Positions 21,843 through 32,766 of a DNA stretch of 64,000 bases are shown here, in pieces. Origin of the DNA: Mycoplasmopsis columboralis (GTDB lineage: Bacteria > Bacillota_I > Bacilli_A > Mycoplasmatales > Metamycoplasmataceae); the NCBI RefSeq assembly GCF_900660675.1, contig NZ_LR215039.1:310001-374000 (forward strand), written 5' to 3'. Within the stretch, counting starts at the first letter, position 1. Each line of letters opens with the position of its first letter. The notes below the pieces were generated by a model. That model was given only the letters and a program-made list of their open reading frames with translations. It searched no databases and was not told where the DNA came from. The position numbers and the translations under genes were made by a program.

Positions 21843-24578
21843 TTATGCATTTTCTAAAGTAACTAATCTGTTATAAGCATCAACATAAGGTTGTCTATCT
21901 GCTCCTTGGAATGTTGCAGAAGGAGCTGGTACAAAAATTCTTGCAATAGAGTTAAAATTATCGGTTGAATTTAAAGTATTTAACATACCTTGTGAATTAT
22001 CAAATGCTTGAGGATCACGTTTTTGTCCAGAAGAATTTGTAGCATTATAATATTGTGCTAAAGCATTATTTCTCATTTGCTCACCTAAATCAAAATATGT
22101 TTTTCTTAAAAGAGCATAAATTTCTTGTCCAGGAACTTTTTTCAAGTTTCCGCTTCCAGCCACTAATTTAGCTTTTTCTCTATCAAGACTTTCTTTGTCA
22201 GTATCAACTTGCTCTTTTTCTACATATTCATATTCCATTTCCATCTCTCTTCACATAGATTTTACTTCATCTACGTAATTAGTTAAAAGAACTTTGGCTT
22301 CCTCAGCGCTTAAAGTATCAACTTTTTCATACTGTGCTTTATATTTATCATAAATTGTTTGATATTTTCTAAGACCAGCCTGAGTTGCTTCAACATATTC
22401 AACAGATGGACCATATAATCCGTTTTCAGCAAGTGCTTGTGAAACATAAGTTAATGATTCTTTTAAAGCACCAATATGTTTTTTGATAAGTTCTTTATTG
22501 TGTGCGTCATCATCGCTAGCACTTAAAGCTTCTGTTCTACTTGAACCTTCAGTAAATACATCTATTGCGATAGCAGCTTTATGTTCGATTCAAAAATCAT
22601 ATTTAGCTTTATTATCATTATAATTACGTTCATAGATTCTAATTCTTCTTTCAACTCTTTTTTGTTCTTCAGGAGGTAAAGCATTTCCTTCTGGATAAGC
22701 CAATATTGCTTTAAGTTGAGGGTCATCAAGAGATTCAAATCCTGCATCATAAAAGAAATTATATGCATTTGCTAAAGCTACAATTTGCTGATTTAATCTA
22801 TAAAATGCAACATATTTATCGTAAGCTTTAGCAACTGTATCTTCGTGCATTGCTTTGAGTTTAGCTACTTCAGCATCATAGAAAGTTTTGATATCTTGTA
22901 AGTTAGAGTTTTTGCTAATTTTGTCAGTAACTAATGTTTTATAGTTAGTTGGAAGTGTTCCTGTAGCACTTTGATCACCAGTTTGAGAATAAAGTGCTTG
23001 AATACGACTTTTAATAAGAGAAAGATCGCTCTCTTTTGAGCTATTAAGTGAATTAATTAAATTTTCAAGGGACAATTTCGCATCTTCTAAATATGCGTAA
23101 AAATCTGATTTTGTTTGAATGTCAAGATATTTAATTTCTCTAGGATCAACTCCATCAAATTCATCAAGTTCTTTTCTTTGATTTTCATAAAACACTGATT
23201 CAAGAATAGGTGCAAGTTCCTCACTATTTTTTGCTTGCGTAATTTGTGCGTTTACGCTTGCAGCCTTAGCTTGAATGTTTTTAAGAGCTTCATCAATAAT
23301 AACATTATCAATTGGGTTTGCTGAATATTTAACATCAGTTAAAGTTTTTACATCACCTGTAGCTCTTGTTCCTTCTTCACCAGCTTTTGCATATAAAACA
23401 ACAACATCAAATGCTCTATTTGTTGTAATATAAACTCTAGGAACTGAATCAGAATTAGGAACTTCTCTAATATCAAAATAATCAAGGTTATTACTATAAA
23501 TAACTGTTTGTTCAGCGAATGTTTGAGCTTCGGTGTACACTTTTTCAAGGTTTGATTTAAGATCTTGTAAAGCTTTTAAAACATCTTCTTTAGTAACTTC
23601 TGATCTAAATTGTAAGTCAGGAGTTTCAGTGTAGTATTTAATTGCCTTATCAATTAAAGAAATTCTTCATTTAGCAAGTTCATTCATGAATTCTTCAGGT
23701 TGAGTAGCTAAAGGTTCTACTTTAGGTCCTACTGACTCATGACCTGAACTAAACACTCTAAAATATGTGGCAAATGAGCTAATAAAGTCATTTAAATTTT
23801 GTTGAAGAGAAGTATATGTTTGACTTGTTACTTCAGTATTTCTAATTGATTGTAAAATTGCTGTATCACGATTTAATCTTTGCATTACAGATGAATAATA
23901 TCTACTATCAGGCCCATAAACTCTTAAAATGTCTCTGATATATTGCATAAGTTGAGTTCCCGCAATCAATGCAGCTTCTTTTGGTGAATAGTGACGTTTT
24001 AAAAGTGAAGAAGTAGCACGATCTACTAAACGTTGTAATTTAGCAAGTTGAGCATTTACGTTAGAAATAATATTTAAATTATCGCTATCTTGATCTTGTA
24101 ATTGCTTAATTAAATCTTTGAGCTCATCAATTTGTGTAACCAATGATCCAGATGTTTTTGCTTCTCCATCAGAATTTACATTGGTTCTATTTGAAGTAGC
24201 AGGTTCGATTCCTAAAGTTTCAAATAACTTATCTAAATTTTTTTGAACTTCTAAATCGTTTGGTCTTAATACACCTGATGAAATAAGAGCAATAGTTTTA
24301 CGAGCTTTCATTTGTTCATATAGTTTATCTGCTTTTGCCGCAATATTTTCGCCCTTATTTGCGGAATCTTTTAAAAGCACATATTCTTGGTGTGATTCTT
24401 TATAAATATCAGCTAAAACACTGTCTTTTTCAAATTCTTTAAGTAAAGTCTCAACTTTTTGAAGTGATTCGTTATTTTTTTGATCGTTATTTTCGCTATT
24501 TGTATTACATGCAGCCGCAATTAAAGGTGCTCCACCAAGCATAAGTAAAGACACGGCTAACTTTCTTTTTAATTTCAT
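21843..24578 (-). CDS. Large surface lipoprotein, probably truncated by a nonsense codon
   Basis: Lipoprotein of 911 residues. The signal peptide MKLKRKLAVSLLMLGGAPLI leads to lipobox AAAC with Cys24. The body is almost entirely charged, helical and Asn/Gln/Lys/Glu-rich, with repeated LKALQDLKSNLEK-like heptad stretches, so an elongated coiled-coil surface protein is likely. I recognise no enzymatic motif. TGA is Trp at several points. The frame ends at TAA 21843-21845 but stays open for a further 107 codons to a terminator, so the ancestral protein was probably about 1019 residues. The start has an AAGGAG Shine-Dalgarno and lies just downstream of the tsf terminator; no strong promoter of its own is seen. 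Confidence 0.8.
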
Positions 24579-24614
24579 TTTTTTCTCCTTAAATCTGTAT
24601 TAATTAATAAAAAA

Positions 24615-24657
24615 GGTGAACAAACAAACTCTTGTTTTAAGAATTTGTTTGTTCACC
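24615..24657 (-). terminator. Strong terminator of rpsB-tsf
   Basis: A 14-bp perfect outer stem (GGTGAACAAACAAA and its complement) continues into an imperfect inner stem with an AAAA loop. A T-run follows on the minus strand (24608-24614). It lies directly after tsf. Confidence 0.9.
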
Positions 24658-24670
24658 AAATAATTTATTT

Positions 24671-25555
24671 TTATTTTAAGTTTGCAGCAGCTGCAACTTC
24701 TTCAGCGAAGTTAGATTGAACTTTTTCAATTCCTTCACCAACTTCAAATCTAACAGATTTCACTAATGAACATGAACTGTTAGCTAAATATTTTTCTACA
24801 GTAACCCCGTCATCCATAACAAAAGGTTGGTGAGTTAAAACAAATTCTGATAATTGTTTGTTTAATCAACCTTCTTGGATTTTTTCTTGAATTTGAGCTG
24901 GTTTAGAATCAAAACCATTTGGTTTTTCAAATCCAGCTTTAATTTCTTCCATTCTTTCAGCAGGCATATCTGAAACAAGAGTAAATTCAGGGTTCATAGC
25001 AGAAACATGCATAGCGACATTTCTTGCTACATCAGCATTTTTACCATTTACAACTACAACAGCTGCAACTTGGTTATTTGCGTGTACATAAATTCCTAAA
25101 ACTTGATTTTCTGAAGCCTGAATCCGCATAATACGTCTAAGAGAAATTTTTTCTCCAATAACAGCTGTAGCTTCTGTTAACGCAGCTTCAACTGTTTGAC
25201 CGTCAGCTAACTTAACTGACAATGCTTCTTCAAGTGTATTTGCTCCAGCCTTAAAAATAGCAGGAGTAACTTCATTTACTAACTTAATAAACTTATCGTT
25301 CTTAACAACAAAGTCAGTTTCTGAGTTAATTTCAACTAAAACTGCGTTTTTGTCATCTCCGCTAGCTGCAACAACACCTTCAGCAGCTACACGTCCGGCT
25401 TTCTTAGCAGCCTTAACAATTCCATTTTCTTTTAATCAAGCAATAGCAGCGTCCATATCATAATTTGTTGCTTCCAAAGCTTTTTTAACATCAACAAGAG
25501 CTGAGTTAGTTCTTGCTCTTAATTCTTTAATTTTTTCTAATTTTGAATCAGCCAT
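24671..25555 (-). CDS. tsf: Elongation factor Ts
   Basis: Nucleotide-exchange factor that regenerates EF-Tu-GTP. It has 294 residues. The N-terminal UBA-like domain reads LRARTNSALVDVKKALEATN, and the EF-Tu-contacting motif SETDFVVKND follows at about residues 79-88. The C-terminal dimerisation core includes AMHVSAMNP. TGA (Trp) occurs twice (AAIAWLKENG and the segment before LNKQLSEFV). It follows rpsB by 28 nt with an AAAGGAGTAATC Shine-Dalgarno, the common rpsB-tsf order, and ends at a strong terminator. Confidence 0.97.
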
Positions 25556-25583
25556 GATTACTCCTTTTTTGCTATTTTAAATA

Positions 25584-26399
25584 TTAGTTAGCAGCTTGTT
25601 CAGCTTTTTTAGATTGAAATTCTGGTAATACAACTTTTTCATCACCTTGGTATGCATAAAGTTGTTCTTTACCTTGAGCTTTAGCAATAGCGTCAGCTAA
25701 AACTGTAATAACTAATGTAATTGATTTTGCAGAATCATCATTTGCAGGAATTCCGAAATCAACTGCATCTGGGTTTGCGTTTGAGTCAAGAAGTGAAATA
25801 ACTTTGATTTTTTTTCTTTTTGCTTCTTTAACTGCAATTGCATCTTCAATAGGGTCAGCCACAATCATAACTTGTGGAAGTGACTTCATGTTTTTAATAC
25901 CGTCTAAGTTTTTGTGAAGTTTTTCTAATTTTTTATCAAATTCAAGTGCTTCTTTTTTAGTGTAACCTTTGTATCCTTGAGCTTTTTTCTCTTCAAGTTC
26001 GTTCATTGTTTTAACACTTGACATAATTGTACGGTTGTTTGTTAAAGTTCCACCAAGTCATCTTTCTGAAACGTAGTGAGCTCCAACTCTTTGTGCAGCT
26101 GCTTGAATTGCAGCTTTTGCTTGTTTTTTAGTTCCTACAAAAATAAATGATGCATTTTTTGATGCTAATTTGTTTACAAGTGAGTAAGCAAATTCTAAGT
26201 ATTTTTGAGTTTTAGTTAAATCAATAATGTGTGATCCTTTGTTCTTTTTATTAGGAACTAAGAATTCTTTCATTTTTGGGTTTCAGTCTTTAACTTTGTG
26301 TCCAAAGTATGCTCCTGCTTCTAAAAGTTTGTCTTTTGAAACAATAGGAGTTTGTGCTTTAACAGCTTTTTCTGCTGTTTGTTTTTTTGTATTTTCCAT
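25584..26399 (-). CDS. rpsB: Ribosomal protein S2
   Basis: 30S subunit protein bS2/uS2, the last to join the small subunit and required for S1 or leader docking. It has 271 residues. [39 protein letters not shown] and the conserved [19 protein letters not shown] are visible. A 20-residue Lys/Ala/Gln-rich N-terminal extension precedes the family core. The ATG at 26399 follows an AAAGGAAAAAAT Shine-Dalgarno. A leader of about 130 nt with a stable hairpin (26442-26477) precedes it and may mediate autoregulation. Two TGA codons are Trp. Confidence 0.97.
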
Positions 26400-26441
26400 A
26401 TTTTTTCCTTTAGTTTGTTTTTGATTAATAATTGTTTCTAA

Positions 26442-26477
26442 CGCCTAGCACTCAAATTATTAGAGCACACCCAAGCG
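26442..26477 (-). promoter_or_regulatory. Structured leader hairpin upstream of rpsB
   Basis: On the minus strand, CGCTTGG and then GTGCTC can pair with GAGTGC and then TAGGCG (several G-U pairs) around a loop of about 9 nt. This forms a long two-part stem in the rpsB 5' UTR. It has no T-run, so it is not a simple terminator. A ribosomal-protein autoregulatory element is an inference. Confidence 0.5.
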
Positions 26478-26534
26478 AATCCGCAATTACATTGATTAGT
26501 TGAGATTTAAAAAGTTTAATAAAAACTCTTTATT

Positions 26535-26540
26535 ATTTTA
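26535..26540 (-). promoter_or_regulatory. Extended -10 promoter for rpsB-tsf
   Basis: TGCTAAAAT on the minus strand is an extended -10 (TGN plus TAAAAT), located between the metG terminator and the rpsB leader. No good -35 is seen. It is predicted to give a leader of about 130 nt. Confidence 0.5.
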
Positions 26541-26595
26541 GCACAAATAATTCCTTTTGATGCTTAAAATATAATATTTATTAAGAATAAAAAAA

Positions 26596-26609
26596 CTCTT
26601 TTAAAAGAG
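26596..26609 (-). terminator. Terminator of the secG-rnr-trmN6-metG operon
   Basis: Stem CTCTT/AAGAG around TTAA, followed on the minus strand by seven Ts. It lies 6 nt after the metG stop. Confidence 0.8.
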
Positions 26610-26614
26610 CTTGA

Positions 26615-28159
26615 TTATTTGATTCTGTTAAATAAAATAAAAGAATTAAGAGTTTTTACTTTGTTAAACTTGTGAAAATCAGCAATTTTTCCTAAATCGT
26701 TTTCACTAATTTGTAAGGCATTTAAGACTTCTTGCGATTTTTCTTTTAATACAACTGATAAATAACAATTAACTGCATAAATTCCATTTAAAAGTCTTGC
26801 CAATACTTGTTCAAGGCGAGGTAAATCCTCTTTTAAGGTTCATGGTTGAGTAACATCAATGTATTTGTTTAATTCACTTGATAAGTTAATTGCAACTTTT
26901 AAGGCTTTATCAATTTCAAAATTATCAAAATATTGCTCATAAAGTTTTTGCGAATTAATAATAGTAGCTTCAATTTCTAAATCTTCATCCAAATCAGTGA
27001 CTTTAAATTCAAGAGGTCTATCAAAACTATTAGTAATCATTTTAAGAGTTCGAGACACTAAGTTTCCGAAATTATTTACTAAGTCAGCATTAATTGTGTC
27101 AATAAAGCGGGTTTCTTCGTAAACTCCATCTTCTCCAAGCGCAATTTGACTCGCAAAAAAGTACTTAATCATTTCCTTGTGGTATTTACTTAATAAATCA
27201 TAAGGATTCACAACGTTATTTTTTGACTTAGACATTTTTCCGGTCGGAGTAATTATTCATCCATGTGATTGAATTCGTGAAGGCTGTTTTAAGTTTAATG
27301 CTTGTAGAAAAATTGGTCAATAAATTACATGGAAACGAGAGATCTCTTTTCCAATTAAATGTACAACTTCAGCATTTGAGTTGTTTCAATAATGTTGAAA
27401 CTCTTCGCTTTGATCATTTGTTTTCACCGAATAATCCAAAGCACTAATGTAATTGCACAAAGCATCAAGTCACACATACAAGGTGTGTTTTGGATCGTGA
27501 TCTATTTTAATTCCTCAGGTAACATTAGTTCTTGAAAGCGACAAGTCTTCAAGACCTTTAAAGAGAAAGTTGTTTTTGATTTCATTTTTAATTTTTTCTG
27601 GAGCAACAAATCCTTCATGGGTGTCAATGTATTCTAAAAGTCATTTTTCAAATAAACTCATTTTGAAAAAATAACTTTCTTCAGAAACTCATACCAATTC
27701 ATGATCGCTAGTTGGATGGTAAAATTTGCCATCTCTTTTGACTGCTTGAGTCTCAGTTAAAAATTCTTCATCACTTACTGAGTAAAGTCCTTGATATGAA
27801 CCTTTATAAATAAAACCTTTTTCTAAAAAATAATTAAAAATATCCAAAACAATTTGTTTGTGTTTTACATTGGTTGTACGTGAATAAAAATCATAATCAA
27901 TTCCAAAATCCACTCACATTTGTTTATATTTAGTAGCTAAATTATCAACAAATTCTTGCTCAGAAATATTATTTTGCATTGCTTTTTGTTGGATTTTGAG
28001 TCCATGCTCATCACTACCGGTAAGCATTTTTACATCATATTTTTGTAACTTTTTGTAATTGGCAATTACTCAAGCTAATGTGGTAGTGTATAAATGCCCG
28101 ATATGTAAATCTCCACTAGCGTAATAAATTGGAGTTGTAATAAAAAATGATTTTGACAT
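26615..28159 (-). CDS. metG: Methionyl-tRNA synthetase
   Basis: Class I synthetase charging elongator and initiator tRNA-Met. It has 514 residues. The HIGH motif appears as [10 protein letters not shown] near residue 20, and the KMSKS loop as GKMSKSKNN near residue 310. The anticodon-binding helical domain follows. The C-terminal EMAP-like dimerisation domain of longer MetRS is absent, normal for mycoplasmas. The length is correct only with TGA as Trp (at least ten codons). It starts after trmN6 with a TAGGAGCAAT Shine-Dalgarno, 7 nt behind the trmN6 stop. Confidence 0.97.
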
Positions 28160-28166
28160 ATTGCTC

Positions 28167-28949
28167 CTATACTTTAATAGGTTTGTAAAGTTCCTTTATT
28201 TGTGGTAAATAGTCATGATCGTTTTTGTTATTTGGATCATGTAAATATAAATTAGGTAAAAAATGTGTTCCTCAACCCGCCTGATAACGAGCTTCAATTA
28301 AAGCAAATTTAGGTTTATCTTGCATTCGAGTGAAGACCAATTGAATTCGTTTAGGTTCAAATTTGTATTTTCGTAAATACTCAAAAGTGTCCACTAATCT
28401 TTCTACTGGCAAAACTAGTGATAAAAATCCTTTTTGTTCAATAATTTTTGAGCAACCTTGAATTAATTCTTCTAAGGACAATTCAATTTCATGAGTAGCA
28501 ATGAGTTTTTCTTTTGAAATTTTAGTTGAAACTTTCGTTTTATCAAAATGATAAAAAGGTGGGTTGCAAAAAATAATTTGATATTTACGTTTTGCTGCTT
28601 TTGTGTGTTGCTTGTAAAAAACTTTAAAATCTTCATTAATGACGTTTATTTGTGATTGTAGATTGTTTTCTTTTATATTAAACTCAGCTAATTCAGCAGC
28701 TGATTTTTGTATTTCAACTGCATCAATATGTAGTTTAGGATTTCTTGATGCTACAAACACTGATAATGCACCATTATTGGTCCCAATTTCTAAAGCGTTG
28801 GTAATTTTTGAATTTAAATACACAAAATTACCTAGCAAAATAGTATCCACTGAATAATTAAACATATCTTTGTCTTGATAAATTCATAAATTTGTATCAA
28901 AACCAAGTGAATTTTTAACTAAATTTCTATTTTTCAACTCTTTTTGCAT
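28167..28949 (-). CDS. trmN6: TrmN6/YfiC-type SAM methyltransferase (tRNA1(Val) adenine-N6, or related)
   Basis: SAM-dependent methyltransferase of 260 residues. Family hallmarks are the N-terminal [12 protein letters not shown] and [14 protein letters not shown] segments, motif [15 protein letters not shown] (SAM binding), and the catalytic NPPF of N6-adenine methyltransferases in [11 protein letters not shown]. The start is placed at the ATG at 28949, overlapping rnr by 23 nt, because the conserved N-terminal segment lies upstream of the next ATG (28865). Homologues methylate A37 of tRNA1(Val); the exact substrate here is inferred. It is embedded between rnr and metG, an RNA-processing and charging cluster. 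Confidence 0.85.
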
Positions 28950-31128
28950 TTCTTTTGTTACGTTCTTCTTTATCTTTATTTAATTTGTTTAAAAACTGTG
29001 GATATTGTGAAGTTAGTACACAATCAACCTTTCCTTCAAGTAAATCAACATTAATAACTGTTACTTCCACTACATCACCAATGGTATAAATTTTGTTTTT
29101 TGAAACTAATTTTGTTACTGTTTCATTAATTTCAAAATCGCCATCAAAAAGATTGCTTTTATGCACTAATCCACTTGCTTTAAATTCGAATTCCACAAAA
29201 AACCCAAAATTTAATACGCTTAAAATTTGTGCTTTAAAACTTTGTCCAACTTTTGATTTTAAGTATTCTGCGAATTTAAGATCGTTAACCTTACGTTCAG
29301 TTTGAACCGCTTTTTGTTCGCTGGCGGTGTTTAAATCACCAAAAATATCTAATTGAGCTTGCAATTTTTCAATTTGTAGTGGTTTTTTATCAATTAGATA
29401 ATCCCGAATAATGCGGTGAATAATTAAATCTGGATATCTTCGAATCGGAGAAGTAAAGTGACAATAAAACTCACTTGCTAATCCAAAGTGCTGGATGTTA
29501 TTTTGTGAATATACTGCTTTTTGCATAGTACGCAAAAACAACAATTTAACAAAATCATCATCACGTTTGCTCTTTACTTGCTCAACAAAATTAGCAAATA
29601 ACTTCGGTGTGATTTCATAATATTTAAATTCAGGAGTAGGTAAATTCACAACTTCTAAAGCATTAATTAAACTCTGAAGTTTTTCTTCATTTGGAACTTC
29701 ATGCACCCGGTATAACACAGGAAGTTTTTTATCATATAAAGTTTTAGCAACTACTTCATTGGCTCTAACCATAAAGTCTTCAATTAAAACTTCACTAAAA
29801 CCACGTTCACTAATTACAATGTCTTTAACATGTCCTAGTTCATCTAATTTAATTTTAGGTTCATCAATTTCAAAATCAATGTATCCTTGGTTAGTTTTGA
29901 AATTGTGAATAATTAAACTTAACTCTTTAGCTTGATAAAGCATTTGTTCGAGTTGCTCGCTTAAATGCGGGTGATTGGTAGTATCGATGAATCCATTTTC
30001 GTAAAAAGCATTAACATTTTTATAAGTTAATCTAAACTTACTATTAATAATTCCTTGAAAAATATTAGTTTTAACATTTTCGCCAAATTGATTAATTTCA
30101 ATTTCGCATCCTAATACAAAACGATCTTCATCTGGATTAAGTGAACAAATTCCATTAGACAACTTTTCTGGAAGCATCGGAATAACTCGATCAACTAAAT
30201 AGGTGCTAGTACCACGATTTAAAGCTTCTTTATCAAGTAAGGTATTTTCTTTTACATAATAAGAAACATCAGCAATATACACTCCAAGTTTTCAGTTACC
30301 ATTTGAAAGTTTTTCAACGTTTATAGCATCATCAAAATCTTTAGTATCATCTCCATCAATGGTGACAATTAACTTATCTCTTAAATCTACTCGGTTACTT
30401 AAATCATCTGAATAAATATCATCAGGAATTTGATTTATTTCATCTTTTAAAAATTCCGGAAAATTATCTGGCGCTTTAATAGATTCTAAATAAGCTTTAA
30501 CAAAAACCATTGGATCAGCTTCGTTAGTAATTACTTTAGCAACGCTAATGTAAACAATTTTGGCATCATATTTTAAAATTCTTGCCACAACTAAATCATT
30601 TAGTTTGTAAGTCACACCTGAAGGCATCAATGCTCAGGTACAATTTTTAAAACGTTGATCACTAGGAACAAAATAAAAAGTGTTGTTCTTTTGTTTGATA
30701 AAACCAATAATTGAATCATTTTTACGTTCTAAAATGTTAGTGATAACACCATAGTTTAAGTTATTTTCATCGTGTGGATTCACATAAACATTTACCTGTA
30801 CAACATCATTGGTAATAGCACCATTAAAATTAAATGATTTTACAAAAACACTTTTCTTAGTTTTGTTTTCTTCATCAATATCATAATCAACAAATCCAAA
30901 ACTACCTTTAGGAGAAGCGACAAAAACTCCCGAAGTGGTTTCCACTAATTCTGGAGCATAGTATTCGTCTTTTTCATTTCTAAAAACACGACAATCTTTT
31001 TGCAAAGCTGCTAGAGCTTTATTGAGCAAGTGATTATCTTTAGGTTTGATTTTAAAATGTCGAGCAATTTCTAAAAAGTTTTTGGCTTTTGAAGTTTTTA
31101 TAAACTGATATATTTCTTCAATTTTCAT
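28927..31128 (-). CDS. rnr: Ribonuclease R
   Basis: Processive 3'-5' exoribonuclease, often the only exoribonuclease in mycoplasmas, used in RNA decay and tRNA/rRNA 3' processing. It has 733 residues. An N-terminal helix-turn-helix and cold-shock-like domains (about 1-220) are followed by the RNB catalytic domain, with the metal-binding cluster TIDGDDTKDFDDA near residue 260. The C-terminal S1 domain reads VGQSFKAQILSVLNFGFFVE, and the end is basic ([12 protein letters not shown]). Two TGA codons are Trp. It starts 2 nt after secG and overlaps trmN6 at its end. Confidence 0.96.
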
Positions 31129-31130
31129 TT

Positions 31131-31364
31131 TTAATTAAAGTAAACTCTAAGCACTACTGCTCCAACAAGAAGTAGCAACCCAAAACTAAACATTGAGTAT
31201 TTTAGAATTTTTTTAACTCCCCTTTCTTTTGATACTTTAAATAGTTCCAAATCCCCTGATCCAACCAATGCTCCTGAAAAACCATTAGAATCTGGAGACA
31301 TAAGTAAGGAAATCACAATCAAAAACACCGAAATTATAATTAACAAAATAGTTAAAATCGCCAT
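31131..31364 (-). CDS. secG: Preprotein translocase subunit SecG
   Basis: Small membrane subunit of the SecYEG channel. It has 77 residues with two membrane helices (about 2-21 and 54-74). They are joined by the conserved cytoplasmic loop SPDSNGFSGALVGSGDLELF, which matches the SecG Gly/Ser-rich signature. AAAGGAGCAATTT is the Shine-Dalgarno. It heads the secG-rnr-trmN6-metG operon. The secG-rnr pairing is common in Firmicutes. It is divergent from ptsH. Confidence 0.93.
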   Translation of the reverse strand: MAILTILLIIISVFLIVISLLMSPDSNGFSGALVGSGDLELFKVSKERGVKKILKYSMFSFGLLLLVGAVVLRVYFN

Positions 31365-31481
31365 AAATTGCTCCTTTATTTAAATTTAATTAAATAATAC
31401 CATTTTTTCAAAAAAAGCCTTTTTATCTCTTAGATAACTAAAAAAATCTTTTTTGCTTATTTTTTAAAACTATAAATTTGT

Positions 31482-31487
31482 TATAAT
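31482..31487 (+). promoter_or_regulatory. -10 box for ptsH
   Basis: TATAAT lies about 43 nt upstream of the GTG start. No -35 at standard spacing is convincing. The leader carries a GAAAGGATAATT Shine-Dalgarno. Confidence 0.6.
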
Positions 31488-31530
31488 TTAAATACCAAAA
31501 ATACTATTTTTATAACATGAAAGGATAATT

Positions 31531-31794
31531 GTGAAAGAAATTACAGTAAAAATCGTTGATCCAATCGGATTACACGCTCGTCCAGCTTCAAATTTAGTTT
31601 CAGTTGCAACTAAATTTTCTTCAAATGTTAAACTTGTTGCAAACGGAAGAGAAGCTAACTTAAAATCAATCATGAACGTTATGGCTCTTGGTGTAAAAAG
31701 CGGAGCTGAAGTAACTTTTAAATTTGATGGGGTTGACGAAGAACAAGCTTTAGAAGCGATCCAAGAAGTTTTAAAGAAAGAAAACATCGCTTAA
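31531..31794 (+). CDS. ptsH: Phosphocarrier protein HPr
   Basis: HPr passes phosphate from enzyme I to PTS sugar permeases. It has 87 residues. The active-site His15 lies in GLHARPAS, and the regulatory Ser46 in NLKSIMNVMALG, the site used by HPr kinase in Gram-positives. The start is GTG, placed by an AAAGGATAATT Shine-Dalgarno. It is transcribed alone from a TATAAT promoter and ends at a hairpin terminator, with the permease gene 42 nt further on. It contains no TGA. Confidence 0.97.
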   Translation: MKEITVKIVDPIGLHARPASNLVSVATKFSSNVKLVANGREANLKSIMNVMALGVKSGAEVTFKFDGVDEEQALEAIQEVLKKENIA

Positions 31795-31800
31795 TAAAAG

Positions 31801-31816
31801 ATCGCATTATTGCGAT
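31801..31816 (+). terminator. Terminator of ptsH
   Basis: Stem ATCGCA/TGCGAT with a 4-base loop and a run of seven Ts. The next gene starts 20 nt later with no clear promoter, so partial read-through is possible. Confidence 0.8.
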
Positions 31817-31836
31817 TTTTTTGTAGAAAGACCAAA

Positions 31837-32766
31837 ATGAAAGTACTTAATATTACACTTAAAAAAATATTATGAGGACTTGTGTCTTTATTTTTAGTGT
31901 TAAGTCTTTCATTTTTTATTTTGTCTTTTCTTATTTCACCAAGCGGTAATATATTAATAAATTATTTTAAATATTTAGCAAGTATATTTACCTTTAAGTT
32001 TGGTTTTTTCGCAAACGAAAATAATAACCAATCATTTAATTCAGTTCCTAGTTTATATACATTTTACTTTAGCAAAAGTTTGTTGCTAATTTTACCTAGT
32101 TTTTTATTAGCTTTAATATTTGGTGCAGTTGTGGGCTCAATAATCGCTTATATAAAAAACAAAATATTAAATAATCTAGTGACTATAACCTTATATTTTT
32201 TATCATCTTTACCTATTTTTATTTTGGCACCTATTTTTATTGTGTTTGCTGAACAAGTAAATTGACCTTCGGTAGTCATTGATTTTAAACAATACAACAC
32301 CTTATCATCTTTTGTGAGTTTAATTTTACCTAACTTGCTAATTTTTATCATTTGTGCTTCGTTTTTTACCTTAAAAGTTAAAGAATCAACTCAAGAAATT
32401 CTCGCTCATAAACTTAGAGATTTTGCTTATGCAAAAGGTCTTTCAAAAAGACGAATATTTTTCAAACATATATGAAAAAATGCGTATATTAAATACGCTC
32501 CCTCAATTGCGATTTTATATGCTTTTGTGTTATCTTATTCAATAATTGTCGAAAGAGTCTTTCAGGTGCAAGGGCAAAGTTTAATCTTAATTAATGCCTT
32601 TAAAGAAGGTGAATTGTATTTGATTTTGTACTTTATTTTTGCTACTTTAGTGTCAATAATTGTTTTTCAAATCATTGTGGAATTTACCTTAATTGTTTTT
32701 AATCCAGTGTATAAAGACAATCTTTACAACTCGCTTTGAAAATTGCCAAGGAGGTCAAATGAATAA
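31837..32766 (+). CDS. OppB/DppB-like ABC transporter permease
   Basis: Membrane permease of 309 residues with about six hydrophobic segments. An OppB-style N-terminal helix (LWGLVSLFLVLSLSFFILSF) precedes a short external loop, then a permease core whose EAA loop reads DFAYAKGLSKRRIFFKHIWK. It is shorter and more divergent than the OppB at 10280-11347, with a strongly Phe/Leu/Ile-biased composition. In-frame TGA codons are Trp. It overlaps the next permease gene by 8 nt. No ATPase gene is nearby. The substrate is unknown; peptide or related small molecules are inferred from the family. Confidence 0.75.

Noticed and set aside
31488-31787. Minus-strand frame opposite ptsH
   Set aside because: It fully overlaps the well-supported HPr gene and has no Shine-Dalgarno.
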